Positions 1 through 5,618 are shown, counted from the stretch's first letter. The stretch: 5,711 bases of DNA from CAZAXU01 sp964489245 (GCA_964489245.1 CAZAXU010000071.1:1-5711), one strand, 5' to 3'. Notes: generated by a model not told the origin, from the sequence alone. Numbers and translations: made by a program.

Positions 1-1
1 C

Positions 2-475
2 AACGGCGCAAGAAACGGCGCAATGGGAGGTTTTGCTCAAAGTGTAGGTATGGTTGCTACTTTTGGGGCGACTTATTTGCCAAGTGCCAAACAATTAAAA
101 TTGGCAAAATTAAAGGCAGCTTTATATGGTATGAATATAAATGAGGTAAATTGGCGGAAAGGAGGTTTGTATCAATTCCTACAACCAAGAATAGCAAAGT
201 TATTAAGTAAGAACTCTAAGGGAATACCATCTGAATACTATCAAAGAGAAGTAACATGGGGGAATAATGTAGCTACATTTAGTTTAACAGATGCAAATAC
301 CTTTTCTCACGAATACGGACATATTATACAGTTCCATACACAAGGTTGGGCAACCTTCCAAGGTAAAGGTATTTATGAACAATTAGTTTTAGGTAACAAA
401 GCATATACAACACCGGGTACAAATGAATATGATGCTACATTTGGCTGGTTAAGCTTATTATTTTTCTATAATTAA
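2..475 (+). CDS. C-terminal part of a probable Rhs/polymorphic toxin with a zincin-like metallopeptidase tip (5' partial)
   Basis: The frame is open from the window edge, so the ATG at 23 is probably internal. The first visible codons encode Asn-Gly-Ala-Arg-Asn-Gly-Ala-Met-Gly-Gly, a Gly/Ala-rich stretch containing a 10-bp direct repeat (2-11 and 14-23). This resembles the flexible segment between an Rhs core and its variable C-terminal tip. The zinc-binding motif HEYGH lies at 308-322. The two His would bind zinc and the Glu would activate water. About 35 residues later, NEYDA offers a Glu or Asp as third ligand, in the ExxA arrangement common in such peptidases. The protein ends 10 residues beyond this. 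HEYGH tips are known in Bacteroidota Rhs-like proteins, where they may act as toxins or as processing peptidases. The Rhs assignment is inferred, because the core lies outside the window. Codons are AT-rich. The next gene starts 14 nt downstream and is probably co-transcribed. Confidence 0.6.
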   Translation, partial: NGARNGAMGGFAQSVGMVATFGATYLPSAKQLKLAKLKAALYGMNINEVNWRKGGLYQFLQPRIAKLLSKNSKGIPSEYYQREVTWGNNVATFSLTDANTFSHEYGHIIQFHTQGWATFQGKGIYEQLVLGNKAYTTPGTNEYDATFGWLSLLFFYN

Positions 476-489
476 AAGAGTGTTTAGTA

Positions 490-930
490 ATGAAAAAGCT
501 AGCAATTATATTACTGATTTTATTTAATGGGTGTGCCGTTATTTTTCATTATCAACCGGTAGATAGTAACAATAGCCGGACAAGAAACAGTTTTAATCCA
601 AACGATTCTATTAAGCTCAAAGCTAGTATGGATTATTTCTATTACCCGCATTCGTTAGTAGTTTCATTAAAGTTTAATAATTTGTCTTCTACTGAAAAAT
701 CTATCTATTTAGACAGTATTTTTCTATTAGACTGTAAAAGACGTAAAATAAATTATAAGCTGTGTAAAGGGCAAAAAGATGATAAAAAGATTATTATTTT
801 GCCTAATAAAACTTATGAAATATGTCTTAATGTCAAAAACTATCTTGTAAATTTAAAAAACGATAGCATCTTTTTGAAAATCAAAACAAATGATTTGGAT
901 TTTGAAGGGTTATTTGTACTTAAAGAGTAA
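490..930 (+). CDS. small predicted lipoprotein, candidate immunity protein for the upstream toxin tip
   Basis: The protein has 146 residues and I do not recognise a family. The N-terminus is a short signal peptide: Lys2-Lys3, then a hydrophobic run at residues 4-12, then Asn-Gly-Cys15. Cys15 is the likely lipidated residue, although the -3 Phe and -2 Asn make the lipobox imperfect. No acidic export signal follows Cys15, so the mature protein more likely faces the periplasm than the outside. Residues 55-146 alternate hydrophobic and polar residues, as in a beta-sandwich. There are three more cysteines (82, 92, 112). The gene starts 14 nt after the metallopeptidase-tip gene, on the same strand and with similar AT-rich codon use. 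That is the usual position of an immunity gene in a polymorphic toxin locus. The immunity role is inferred from position only; an unrelated Rhs-associated lipoprotein is equally possible. There is no Shine-Dalgarno sequence before the ATG. Confidence 0.7.
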   Translation: MKKLAIILLILFNGCAVIFHYQPVDSNNSRTRNSFNPNDSIKLKASMDYFYYPHSLVVSLKFNNLSSTEKSIYLDSIFLLDCKRRKINYKLCKGQKDDKKIIILPNKTYEICLNVKNYLVNLKNDSIFLKIKTNDLDFEGLFVLKE

Positions 931-951
931 AAACCGATAATAGTAGAATTA

Positions 952-972
952 TAAATCATATGTTCTGATTTA
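952..972. other. weak inverted repeat downstream of the lipoprotein gene
   Basis: Arms TAAATCA (952-958) and TGATTTA (966-972) form a 7-bp AT-rich stem with a 7-nt loop. It sits 21 nt after the lipoprotein stop codon. No T-run follows on the plus strand, so it is at best a weak transcript-end structure and may be chance in AT-rich DNA. Confidence 0.25.
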
Positions 973-1005
973 AATAATAGCTTCACCGGCACAGCCCGTC
1001 CCCCG

Positions 1006-1032
1006 CTACCGCTAGCTTGTAGCTAGTGGTAG
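1006..1032. repeat. strong 12-bp inverted repeat (hairpin) in a GC-rich intergenic patch
   Basis: CTACCGCTAGCT (1006-1017) and AGCTAGTGGTAG (1021-1032) pair along their whole length around a 3-nt TGT loop. In plus-strand RNA the only non-Watson-Crick pair is one G-U; in minus-strand RNA it is an A-C mismatch. The hairpin is therefore slightly better as plus-strand RNA. About 73% of bases 981-1010 just upstream are G or C, in sharp contrast to the AT-rich gene before it. No T-run follows on either side, so it is not a canonical intrinsic terminator. It lies between two converging genes (the lipoprotein gene and ppk), where a transcript-end or repeat-derived structure would fit. Confidence 0.6.
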
Positions 1033-1049
1033 AAATAGTTATACAGATA

Positions 1050-1185
1050 TAGTCTATGGAGGCGGCAGGTATTTCGGAATTATTGAAGAATGTGACCGAT
1101 AAATTTATTACAGCAGGCGCCATATCCCCGCTCCCGCAAGCATCCCGAAACTTCCGGACTTTTGCGCAAGTAAGGCAACGAATAT
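1050..1185. other. GC-rich intergenic block without a convincing gene, possible dispersed repeat or gene remnant
   Basis: This stretch between the hairpin and the ppk stop is richer in G and C than its surroundings, especially 1115-1170. Open frames exist on both strands. A plus-strand frame runs from the ATG at 1056 for 61 codons but crosses into the last codons of ppk. A minus-strand frame runs through the whole block to a stop near 988. Neither has a leader, domain or composition that argues for a real protein. Overlapping open frames on both strands are what a non-coding repeat or decayed coding fragment can look like. A self-complementary 12-mer, CTTTTGCGCAAG, lies near 1158. Repeat status cannot be tested from one window. 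Confidence 0.3.
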
Positions 1186-3273
1186 TTAATTTTCCAATTT
1201 TTTTAGATAATAGTCATAAGTGGCAAATTGTGATCGGATGATTTTTTTGCCGTCTTTTTTATATCGATTGTTTTGCCTGTCGTTAAAAATACGCGCCTTG
1301 ACATTGTCGTTCCAAGAAATGTTAAAAGTGTCAATCAATTCTTGTTTGATATCGGGGTCATAAATCGGTGTGGTGACCTCAACACGGCGGTCAAGGTTGC
1401 GGGGCATAAAATCTGCAGAACCCATAAATATTTTGGTTGTTTCATCCGGTCCGAAAATAAATAAACGCGGATGCTCCAAAAATTTATCAACCACACTGAT
1501 CACTTTGATATTTTCACTCACCTGTTTGATATCCGGAATCAAACGATTGATGCCCCTGACAATTAATTGAACATCAACACCAACCTGACTTGCTTGATAC
1601 AAACGATTGATCATCTTTCGGTCTGACAGGCTGTTCATTTTCATACGAATAATTGCCTTTTTACCTTGACCGGCTCGTTTGATTTGTTCGTTGATAAGCG
1701 CATACATTTTTCTGCGAAAATAATGCGGAGAGACCAGCAAATGCTTATATTTCGGTATCTTATAGTTGATATCAAAAAAGTCAAAAACCTTACTGACATC
1801 CTCCAATATTTCCTGATTGGCAGTCAAAAGTGTGTAGTCCGTATAAATTTTTGCGGTTTTTTCATTAAAGTTTCCCGTACTGATGAACCCGTAGCGCTTG
1901 ATTTCTCCATGTTCTTCACGTTCAATCATGCATATTTTGCTATGCACTTTGATATCGGGCAAACCAAAAACCAGATTGATTCCTTCTTGTTTGAATAATT
2001 CGGCATATCTGATATTGGGAGCCTCGTCAAAACGAGCGCGTAACTCGATTTGCACGGTGACTTTTTTACCGTTTTTTGCTGCATTGATCAATGAATTGGC
2101 AATCTGTGAGTTTTTTGCCAACCGATAGATGGTGATTTTTATTTCTTTGACCTTTGGGTCGAGAGCCGCCTCGCGCAGGAATTTAATCACATATTTGTAG
2201 TTGTGATAAGGCGCATATAGCAAATAGTCTTGCTCTTTGATTTGTTTCAAAATGCTGCCACGCAAGGATAAACCTTTGATGGGCAATTGCGGATATTGCC
2301 TATAGAGTAAATCTTTTTTGCCCAAGTCCGGAAACCCCATAAAATCGCGATGGTTGTGAATGCGTCCACCCGGAATGAGACTGTCCAAATCGTCTATACC
2401 CATTTTTTGTTTCAAAAATTCCAAAGTATCGCCGGAAATACTGTCGTCATAAATCAAACGAACCGGTTCGCCTTTTTGTCGCTGTCTGACATAGAAACTG
2501 ACTTTTTCCAAAATGCTTTTGGTTCTGTCCGTATCCTCGTCAAATTGTGCATCTCTCGATATCTTGATAACATGCGCTTCGATATGGTCATAATCAAAAA
2601 TATTAAAGATTTCATCTAAATTATATCGAATTACGTCATCGAGCAACATGATATAGTTCTTGTTTCCTTGTTTGGGCAATACCACAAAGCGTCCCAATGA
2701 GTCGGTAGGAATTTCAACCAATGAATAAATGGGTTCGGTGATATCGTCTTTGATTTCTTTCCCCTTTTTTTTGCTCATTTTAACCGCCAAATATACCGAA
2801 GAGTCTTTGATGATGGGAAATTCTTCCAAATCATTCAAAACAATGGTAAACAAAGAAGGACTCACTTTATTGATAAAAAAGTCTTTGACAAATTCTCCTT
2901 GAGATTTATTGAGTTCTCTTTCGTCAATCAGATAAATATCGTGCTGTTTCAACTCTTGAAAAATCCCTCGACGCACGCGGCGCATCTCATCCTGCTGTTT
3001 GATGGCAATTCGAGTGATCTCTTTGAGCAATTTTTTTGCCTGACGCACTTCAAACTTGCTTTTTTCAGGAAATTTTCCCAAACTGATTCGTTGAATTTTG
3101 GCATAGCGTACTTTGAAAAATTCATCCATGTTGTTAGAAAAAATACCGACAAACCTAAGACGTTCCAACAGAGGGACTTTTTTGTCTGAGGCTTCTTGCA
3201 ATACACGCTCGTTGAAAGACAACCAGCTGATTTCTCTGTTGATATATTTTTCTGAAATGGAAAGATAATTCAT
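1186..3273 (-). CDS. ppk1: polyphosphate kinase 1 (PPK1)
   Basis: PPK1 reversibly transfers the gamma-phosphate of ATP onto inorganic polyphosphate. Starting at the ATG at 3273 gives 695 residues, close to the 688 of E. coli PPK. The conserved N-terminal domain (YINREISWLSFNERVLQEA) then begins at about residue 8. An in-frame TTG at 3360 would add 29 residues with no family resemblance, so I prefer the ATG. Matching the E. coli sequence from memory, His444 in IKVHSKIC corresponds to the phosphorylated His435. Arg384 (YRLAKNS) and Arg414 (ARFDEAPN) correspond to Arg375 and Arg405, and His601 (LEHPRLFIF) to His592. The residue matching E. coli His454 is Phe463 (RYGFISTGNFNEKTA). The spacing from His435 is identical, so this is a substitution and not an alignment slip. 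The C-terminus matches the family's YDYxxxLE ending. The gene diverges from the mrp operon, and no exopolyphosphatase gene is adjacent in the window. The leader is A-rich with no Shine-Dalgarno sequence. Confidence 0.95.
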   Translation of the reverse strand: MNYLSISEKYINREISWLSFNERVLQEASDKKVPLLERLRFVGIFSNNMDEFFKVRYAKIQRISLGKFPEKSKFEVRQAKKLLKEITRIAIKQQDEMRRVRRGIFQELKQHDIYLIDERELNKSQGEFVKDFFINKVSPSLFTIVLNDLEEFPIIKDSSVYLAVKMSKKKGKEIKDDITEPIYSLVEIPTDSLGRFVVLPKQGNKNYIMLLDDVIRYNLDEIFNIFDYDHIEAHVIKISRDAQFDEDTDRTKSILEKVSFYVRQRQKGEPVRLIYDDSISGDTLEFLKQKMGIDDLDSLIPGGRIHNHRDFMGFPDLGKKDLLYRQYPQLPIKGLSLRGSILKQIKEQDYLLYAPYHNYKYVIKFLREAALDPKVKEIKITIYRLAKNSQIANSLINAAKNGKKVTVQIELRARFDEAPNIRYAELFKQEGINLVFGLPDIKVHSKICMIEREEHGEIKRYGFISTGNFNEKTAKIYTDYTLLTANQEILEDVSKVFDFFDINYKIPKYKHLLVSPHYFRRKMYALINEQIKRAGQGKKAIIRMKMNSLSDRKMINRLYQASQVGVDVQLIVRGINRLIPDIKQVSENIKVISVVDKFLEHPRLFIFGPDETTKIFMGSADFMPRNLDRRVEVTTPIYDPDIKQELIDTFNISWNDNVKARIFNDRQNNRYKKDGKKIIRSQFATYDYYLKKLEN

Positions 3274-3402
3274 AGGTTTTGCTTTTAAATCTTCAAAAAT
3301 AAGATATTTTTTTATTATGCTCACTTGTTGCTCAAAATCGGCAGGCAAATCATGATTCAAGACTTTGCTAAATTATAATCATTTTAAATAAATATAATTT
3401 CG

Positions 3403-3410
3403 TAAATTTG
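3403..3410 (+). promoter_or_regulatory. putative Bacteroidota -7 promoter element for the mrp-nfu-crp operon
   Basis: TAAATTTG matches the Bacteroidota -7 consensus TAnnTTTG and is followed by C, as is often seen. It lies 24 nt before the mrp start codon, so transcription would begin about 10-15 nt before the ATG. A good TTTG -33 element at 19-21 nt spacing is missing. The nearest candidate is a TTTT run near 3382-3385. The call rests on the -7 element and its position in a divergent intergenic region. Confidence 0.5.
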
Positions 3411-3434
3411 CATTCATAAAATCAGAGATAAAAA

Positions 3435-4559
3435 ATGAAGATAAATAAAGAAAATGTCTTGTCCTTGATAAAAGGAATCAAGATACAAGGAAAAGAGAGC
3501 GATATAATTGACTCAAATGTGATTAAAAGCGTTGAAGTTCAATCTGATATTTTTGGAAATAAAATTAAGATTGATGCTGAAATTGATTCACCTGCAGTGC
3601 ATATAAGAAAAAAAATGGAAGATGATATCACTGAGGCTTTGCAAAAAGAATTTTCAGACAAGGTGGAAATCAAAATCAATGTCAAAGTTGTGATTCCCGA
3701 GAGTGAAAAGGAGAAACCACTCAAAAAAATCAAAAACATTATTGCCGTAGCATCCGGAAAAGGAGGTGTAGGAAAATCTACGGTTACGGCAAATTTGGCC
3801 GTGAGTTTGGCAAAGATGAATTTTAAAGTAGGTGTCTTAGATACCGATGTATACGGACCGTCCATTCCGATTATGTTCAATACGCAAGGAGAGCGCCCAA
3901 GAGCAAAAAAAGTAGGAGAAAAAACCATGATTATTCCGGTTGAGTCTTACGGCGTGAAAAATATGTCGATTGGCTATTTTGCACAACCCGGACAAGCGGT
4001 GATATGGAGAGGCTCCATGGCAAATTCCGCAATCAATCAAATGGTCTTTGACACAGACTGGGGAGACTTGGACTTTTTGCTGATTGATTTGCCTCCGGGC
4101 ACGGGAGATATTCAATTGTCTGTGATGCAAACGCTTCCGGTCACCGGTGCTGTAGTGGTCACCACACCACAAAATGTGGCCGTTGCCGATGTAAGAAAAT
4201 CCATAGACATGTTCAAGAACCAAACCATCAATGTTCCGGTGCTCGGAATTGTTGAAAATATGTCTTATTTCGTTCCGGAAGAATGTCCTGAAAATAAATA
4301 TCATATCTTTGGAGAAAACGGCGGAAAACATCTGGCAGAAGATTTGAATTTGCCTTTCTTTGGGGAAATTCCGTTGGTGAAAAGTGTGAGAGAAGCCGGA
4401 GATGTGGGACGTCCTGCCGCATTGCAAGAAGACACACCCGTTGGCTTGGCTTTTGAAAAAATTACAAAAAATGTTGTGGAAGAAACAGTCAAAAGAAATG
4501 AAACCTTGCCACCTACTGAAAAAATTAGAATCACCAATCAAGCGGGTTGTAGTGTTTAA
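3435..4559 (+). CDS. mrp: Mrp/ApbC/NBP35-family P-loop ATPase, iron-sulfur cluster carrier
   Basis: Mrp/ApbC proteins bind and transfer Fe-S clusters in the cytoplasm. The protein has 374 residues. Residues 1-85 form a diverged DUF59/MIP18-type domain that ends in a basic linker. Residues 100-350 are the MinD-like ATPase: deviant Walker A GKGGVGKS (108-115, with the signature Lys109 and Lys114), DTDVYGPS (136-143) and LIDLPPGTGD (216-225), all diagnostic of the family. The usual CxxC after ENMSxF is absent. Here ENMSYF (274-279) is followed by PEECPENKYHIFG. The whole protein has only two cysteines, Cys284 and Cys372, the latter in the C-terminal AGCSV. From memory, Bacteroidota Mrp proteins commonly lack this CxxC and end in a GCS-type tail. 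It is the first gene of an operon: the small NifU-domain gene starts 12 nt downstream. The start codon has an A-rich leader with no Shine-Dalgarno sequence. Confidence 0.93.
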   Translation: MKINKENVLSLIKGIKIQGKESDIIDSNVIKSVEVQSDIFGNKIKIDAEIDSPAVHIRKKMEDDITEALQKEFSDKVEIKINVKVVIPESEKEKPLKKIKNIIAVASGKGGVGKSTVTANLAVSLAKMNFKVGVLDTDVYGPSIPIMFNTQGERPRAKKVGEKTMIIPVESYGVKNMSIGYFAQPGQAVIWRGSMANSAINQMVFDTDWGDLDFLLIDLPPGTGDIQLSVMQTLPVTGAVVVTTPQNVAVADVRKSIDMFKNQTINVPVLGIVENMSYFVPEECPENKYHIFGENGGKHLAEDLNLPFFGEIPLVKSVREAGDVGRPAALQEDTPVGLAFEKITKNVVEETVKRNETLPPTEKIRITNQAGCSV

Positions 4560-4560
4560 C

Positions 4561-4577
4561 AAATAAAGCTTATGGAA
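4561..4577 (+). promoter_or_regulatory. A-rich translation start region of the NifU-domain gene, nearly identical to that of the crp-like gene
   Basis: AAATAAAGCTTATGGAA here and AAATAAAGCCTATGGAA at 4811-4827 agree at 16 of 17 positions, with the ATG in the same place. Neither has a Shine-Dalgarno sequence. A-rich leaders of this kind are typical of Bacteroidota, whose ribosomes rely little on anti-Shine-Dalgarno pairing. The repeat may reflect a favoured initiation context or a past local duplication. Confidence 0.45.
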
Positions 4578-4802
4578 GACAATAAACTGGATAGAATAAA
4601 CAAAGCGCTTGAAGAAATCAGACCTTTTTTGAAAAAAGACGGTGGAGACATAAGCTTGGTCAATTTCAATCAGAAGGAAGTTGTTGTTCGTTTTGAAGGA
4701 AACTGCTCAACTTGTAAGATCAATAATTTGACCTTGAACATAGGTGTGAAGCAGGTTATTCTGAAATATCTTCCCGAGATAGAACATGTGAAAAGTATTT
4801 AA
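4572..4802 (+). CDS. stand-alone NifU C-terminal-domain (Nfu-type) iron-sulfur scaffold protein
   Basis: This 76-residue protein consists almost entirely of one Nfu domain. It opens with the helix INKALEEIRPFLKKDGGDI (residues 9-27) and strands carrying VVVRFEGNC. The cluster-binding CxxC follows as Cys45-Ser-Thr-Cys48, then the helix with the TLNIGVKQVILKYLPEI pattern (residues 54-70). Nfu domains assemble or carry a 4Fe-4S cluster, usually bound between two monomers by this CxxC, and pass it to target enzymes. The protein lacks the degenerate A-type N-terminal domain of E. coli NfuA and the N-terminal and central domains of full NifU. It sits 12 nt after mrp and 19 nt before the Crp-like gene, so all three are probably on one transcript. 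Since the adjacent Mrp has lost its own CxxC, this protein may supply the cluster ligands for a shared transfer step; that is inference from context. Confidence 0.92.
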   Translation: MEDNKLDRINKALEEIRPFLKKDGGDISLVNFNQKEVVVRFEGNCSTCKINNLTLNIGVKQVILKYLPEIEHVKSI

Positions 4803-4810
4803 GAACTAAA

Positions 4811-4827
4811 AAATAAAGCCTATGGAA
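4811..4827 (+). promoter_or_regulatory. A-rich translation start region of the Crp/Fnr-like gene
   Basis: This is the second copy of the AAATAAAGCYTATGGAA start context. It supports the ATG at 4822 as the start over the in-frame ATG at 4828 (Met3), because the shared spacing places the 4822 codon exactly as in the NifU-domain gene upstream. Confidence 0.45.
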
Positions 4828-5454
4828 ATGTATGAAAGAATAGAAGAAGTCTTCGGTGATATTTTCGAGGAAGCACTCATCGAAAAGTTTGCAAAAGAAG
4901 GAAAAATAATTCGTGTAGAACCCAATGAAAAACTAATTTCCAGAGGCGATCCAATTATCTATGTTCCCATCATTATGTCAGGAACAGCCAAAGTTGTGCG
5001 AGCAGATGAAAATGGCGAAGAACATATTTTGTTCTATTTGGACCCCGGAGATGCCTGTGCGGCGACCTTTTCCATTTGCGGAAAAGACAAGTTCAGTGAG
5101 GTGGATTTGATTATTGAAACCCCTAGTGAAGTTTTGCTCATTCCGTTTGATCAATTGGACTATTTGACAAAAAATTATCCCGGCTGGAGATATTATGTTT
5201 GCAGAAATTACAACAAAAGAATTGGAGAATTTCTCAAAACAATGGATACAATTGTGTTTATGAAGATGGATCAAAGAATTTTGGAATATCTGAAAAATGC
5301 ATCAAAAGCACATGACTCAAATGTGCTGTCCATCACGCATCAAGAAATAGCCAACGATTTGTCCACTTCCAGAGTGGTTGTGTCCAGATTACTGAAGTCT
5401 ATGGAAAATCAAGGTTTGCTGAAATTGTATAGAAATAAAATAGAATTATTTTAA
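4822..5454 (+). CDS. Crp/Fnr-family transcriptional regulator with a non-canonical effector pocket
   Basis: The 210-residue protein has the length and layout of the family. A cNMP-binding-like beta-roll spans about residues 28-110 (G42, G54 and the D75-P-G-D turn are visible). A long dimerisation helix spans about 115-147. A C-terminal winged helix-turn-helix spans about 150-208, with turn and recognition helix in HQEIANDLSTSRVVVSRLLKSM (173-194). The phosphate-binding cassette does not show the Gly-Glu...Arg-Ser/Thr-Ala pattern that binds cAMP in CRP. Instead it has Cys79 and Cys86 (GDACAATFSIC), and Cys127 lies in the dimer helix. There is no FNR-type N-terminal cysteine cluster. In the recognition helix, the position of the base-contacting Glu of CRP and FNR is Val185, while the flanking Arg184 and Arg189 remain. 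It is the last gene of the operon with mrp and the Nfu gene. This suggests control by Fe-S, redox or oxidative state, but the effector is unknown. Confidence 0.92.
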   Translation: MEMYERIEEVFGDIFEEALIEKFAKEGKIIRVEPNEKLISRGDPIIYVPIIMSGTAKVVRADENGEEHILFYLDPGDACAATFSICGKDKFSEVDLIIETPSEVLLIPFDQLDYLTKNYPGWRYYVCRNYNKRIGEFLKTMDTIVFMKMDQRILEYLKNASKAHDSNVLSITHQEIANDLSTSRVVVSRLLKSMENQGLLKLYRNKIELF

Positions 5455-5485
5455 TTCTCCGAAAGAAAAAAAATAGAAAATAATT

Positions 5486-5517
5486 TTTGTTATTTTAGAA
5501 ATAATGCCATAGATTTG
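5486..5517 (+). promoter_or_regulatory. Bacteroidota-type promoter of the tRNA-Gln gene
   Basis: A TTTG -33 element lies at 5486-5489 and an exact TAnnTTTG -7 element (TAGATTTG) at 5510-5517, separated by 20 nt, which is within the usual 19-21 nt range. Transcription should begin around 5521-5526, about 10 nt before the mature tRNA. The elements lie after the Crp-like gene stop, so the tRNA has its own promoter. Confidence 0.8.
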
Positions 5518-5534
5518 CACTCGCTTTTAAGCAT

Positions 5535-5607
5535 TGGCCTATGGTGTAACTGGCAACACGTCTGGTTTTGGTCCAGAAGAGTCTAGGTTCGAGCCCTAGT
5601 AGGCCAA
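5535..5607 (+). tRNA. tRNA-Gln, anticodon TTG
   Basis: All arms fold. The acceptor stem is TGGCCTA (5535-5541) with TAGGCCA (5600-5606), all Watson-Crick. The D stem is GTGT (5544-5547) with ACAC (5556-5559). The anticodon stem is TCTGG (5561-5565) with CCAGA (5573-5577) around the loop TTTTGGT, giving anticodon TTG at 5568-5570, which reads CAA and by wobble CAG. The T stem is CTAGG (5583-5587) with CCTAG (5595-5599) around TTCGAGC. The U1-A72 first pair is typical of bacterial tRNA-Gln. The discriminator is A5607 and the CCA end is not encoded, so CCA must be added by nucleotidyltransferase. Confidence 0.97.
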
Positions 5608-5618
5608 CACAATCAATC

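Noticed and set aside
436..443. TACATTTG, a match to the -7 promoter consensus inside the end of the toxin-like gene
   Set aside because: No -33 TTTG at correct spacing, and such 8-mers are expected by chance in AT-rich DNA. The 14-nt gap favours co-transcription of the lipoprotein gene.
988..1190. Minus-strand open frame through the same GC-rich block, with an internal ATG giving about 45 residues
   Set aside because: No family resemblance or initiation context, and it overlaps the plus-strand frame and the hairpin. Recorded as part of the possible repeat only.
1056..1241. 61-codon plus-strand open frame beginning at an ATG in the GC-rich intergenic block
   Set aside because: It runs into the 3' end of ppk in antisense, has no promoter or leader and no recognisable domain. 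Open frames on both strands of the block suggest a repeat or chance.
2899..3206. Open frames of 85-96 codons on both strands overlapping the 5' part of ppk
   Set aside because: They overlap the conserved PPK1 N-terminal coding sequence in other frames and show no independent evidence of translation.
3539..4562. Long antisense open frames opposite mrp (129 and 241 codons)
   Set aside because: They lie opposite a gene with clear family motifs, show no domains and have compositions expected from antisense reading.
5477..5496. Hairpin AAAATAA / TTATTTT after the Crp-like gene, considered as the operon terminator
   Set aside because: The 7-bp stem is A-T only, has no T-run after it and overlaps the -33 element of the tRNA promoter. 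I see no convincing terminator for the operon.
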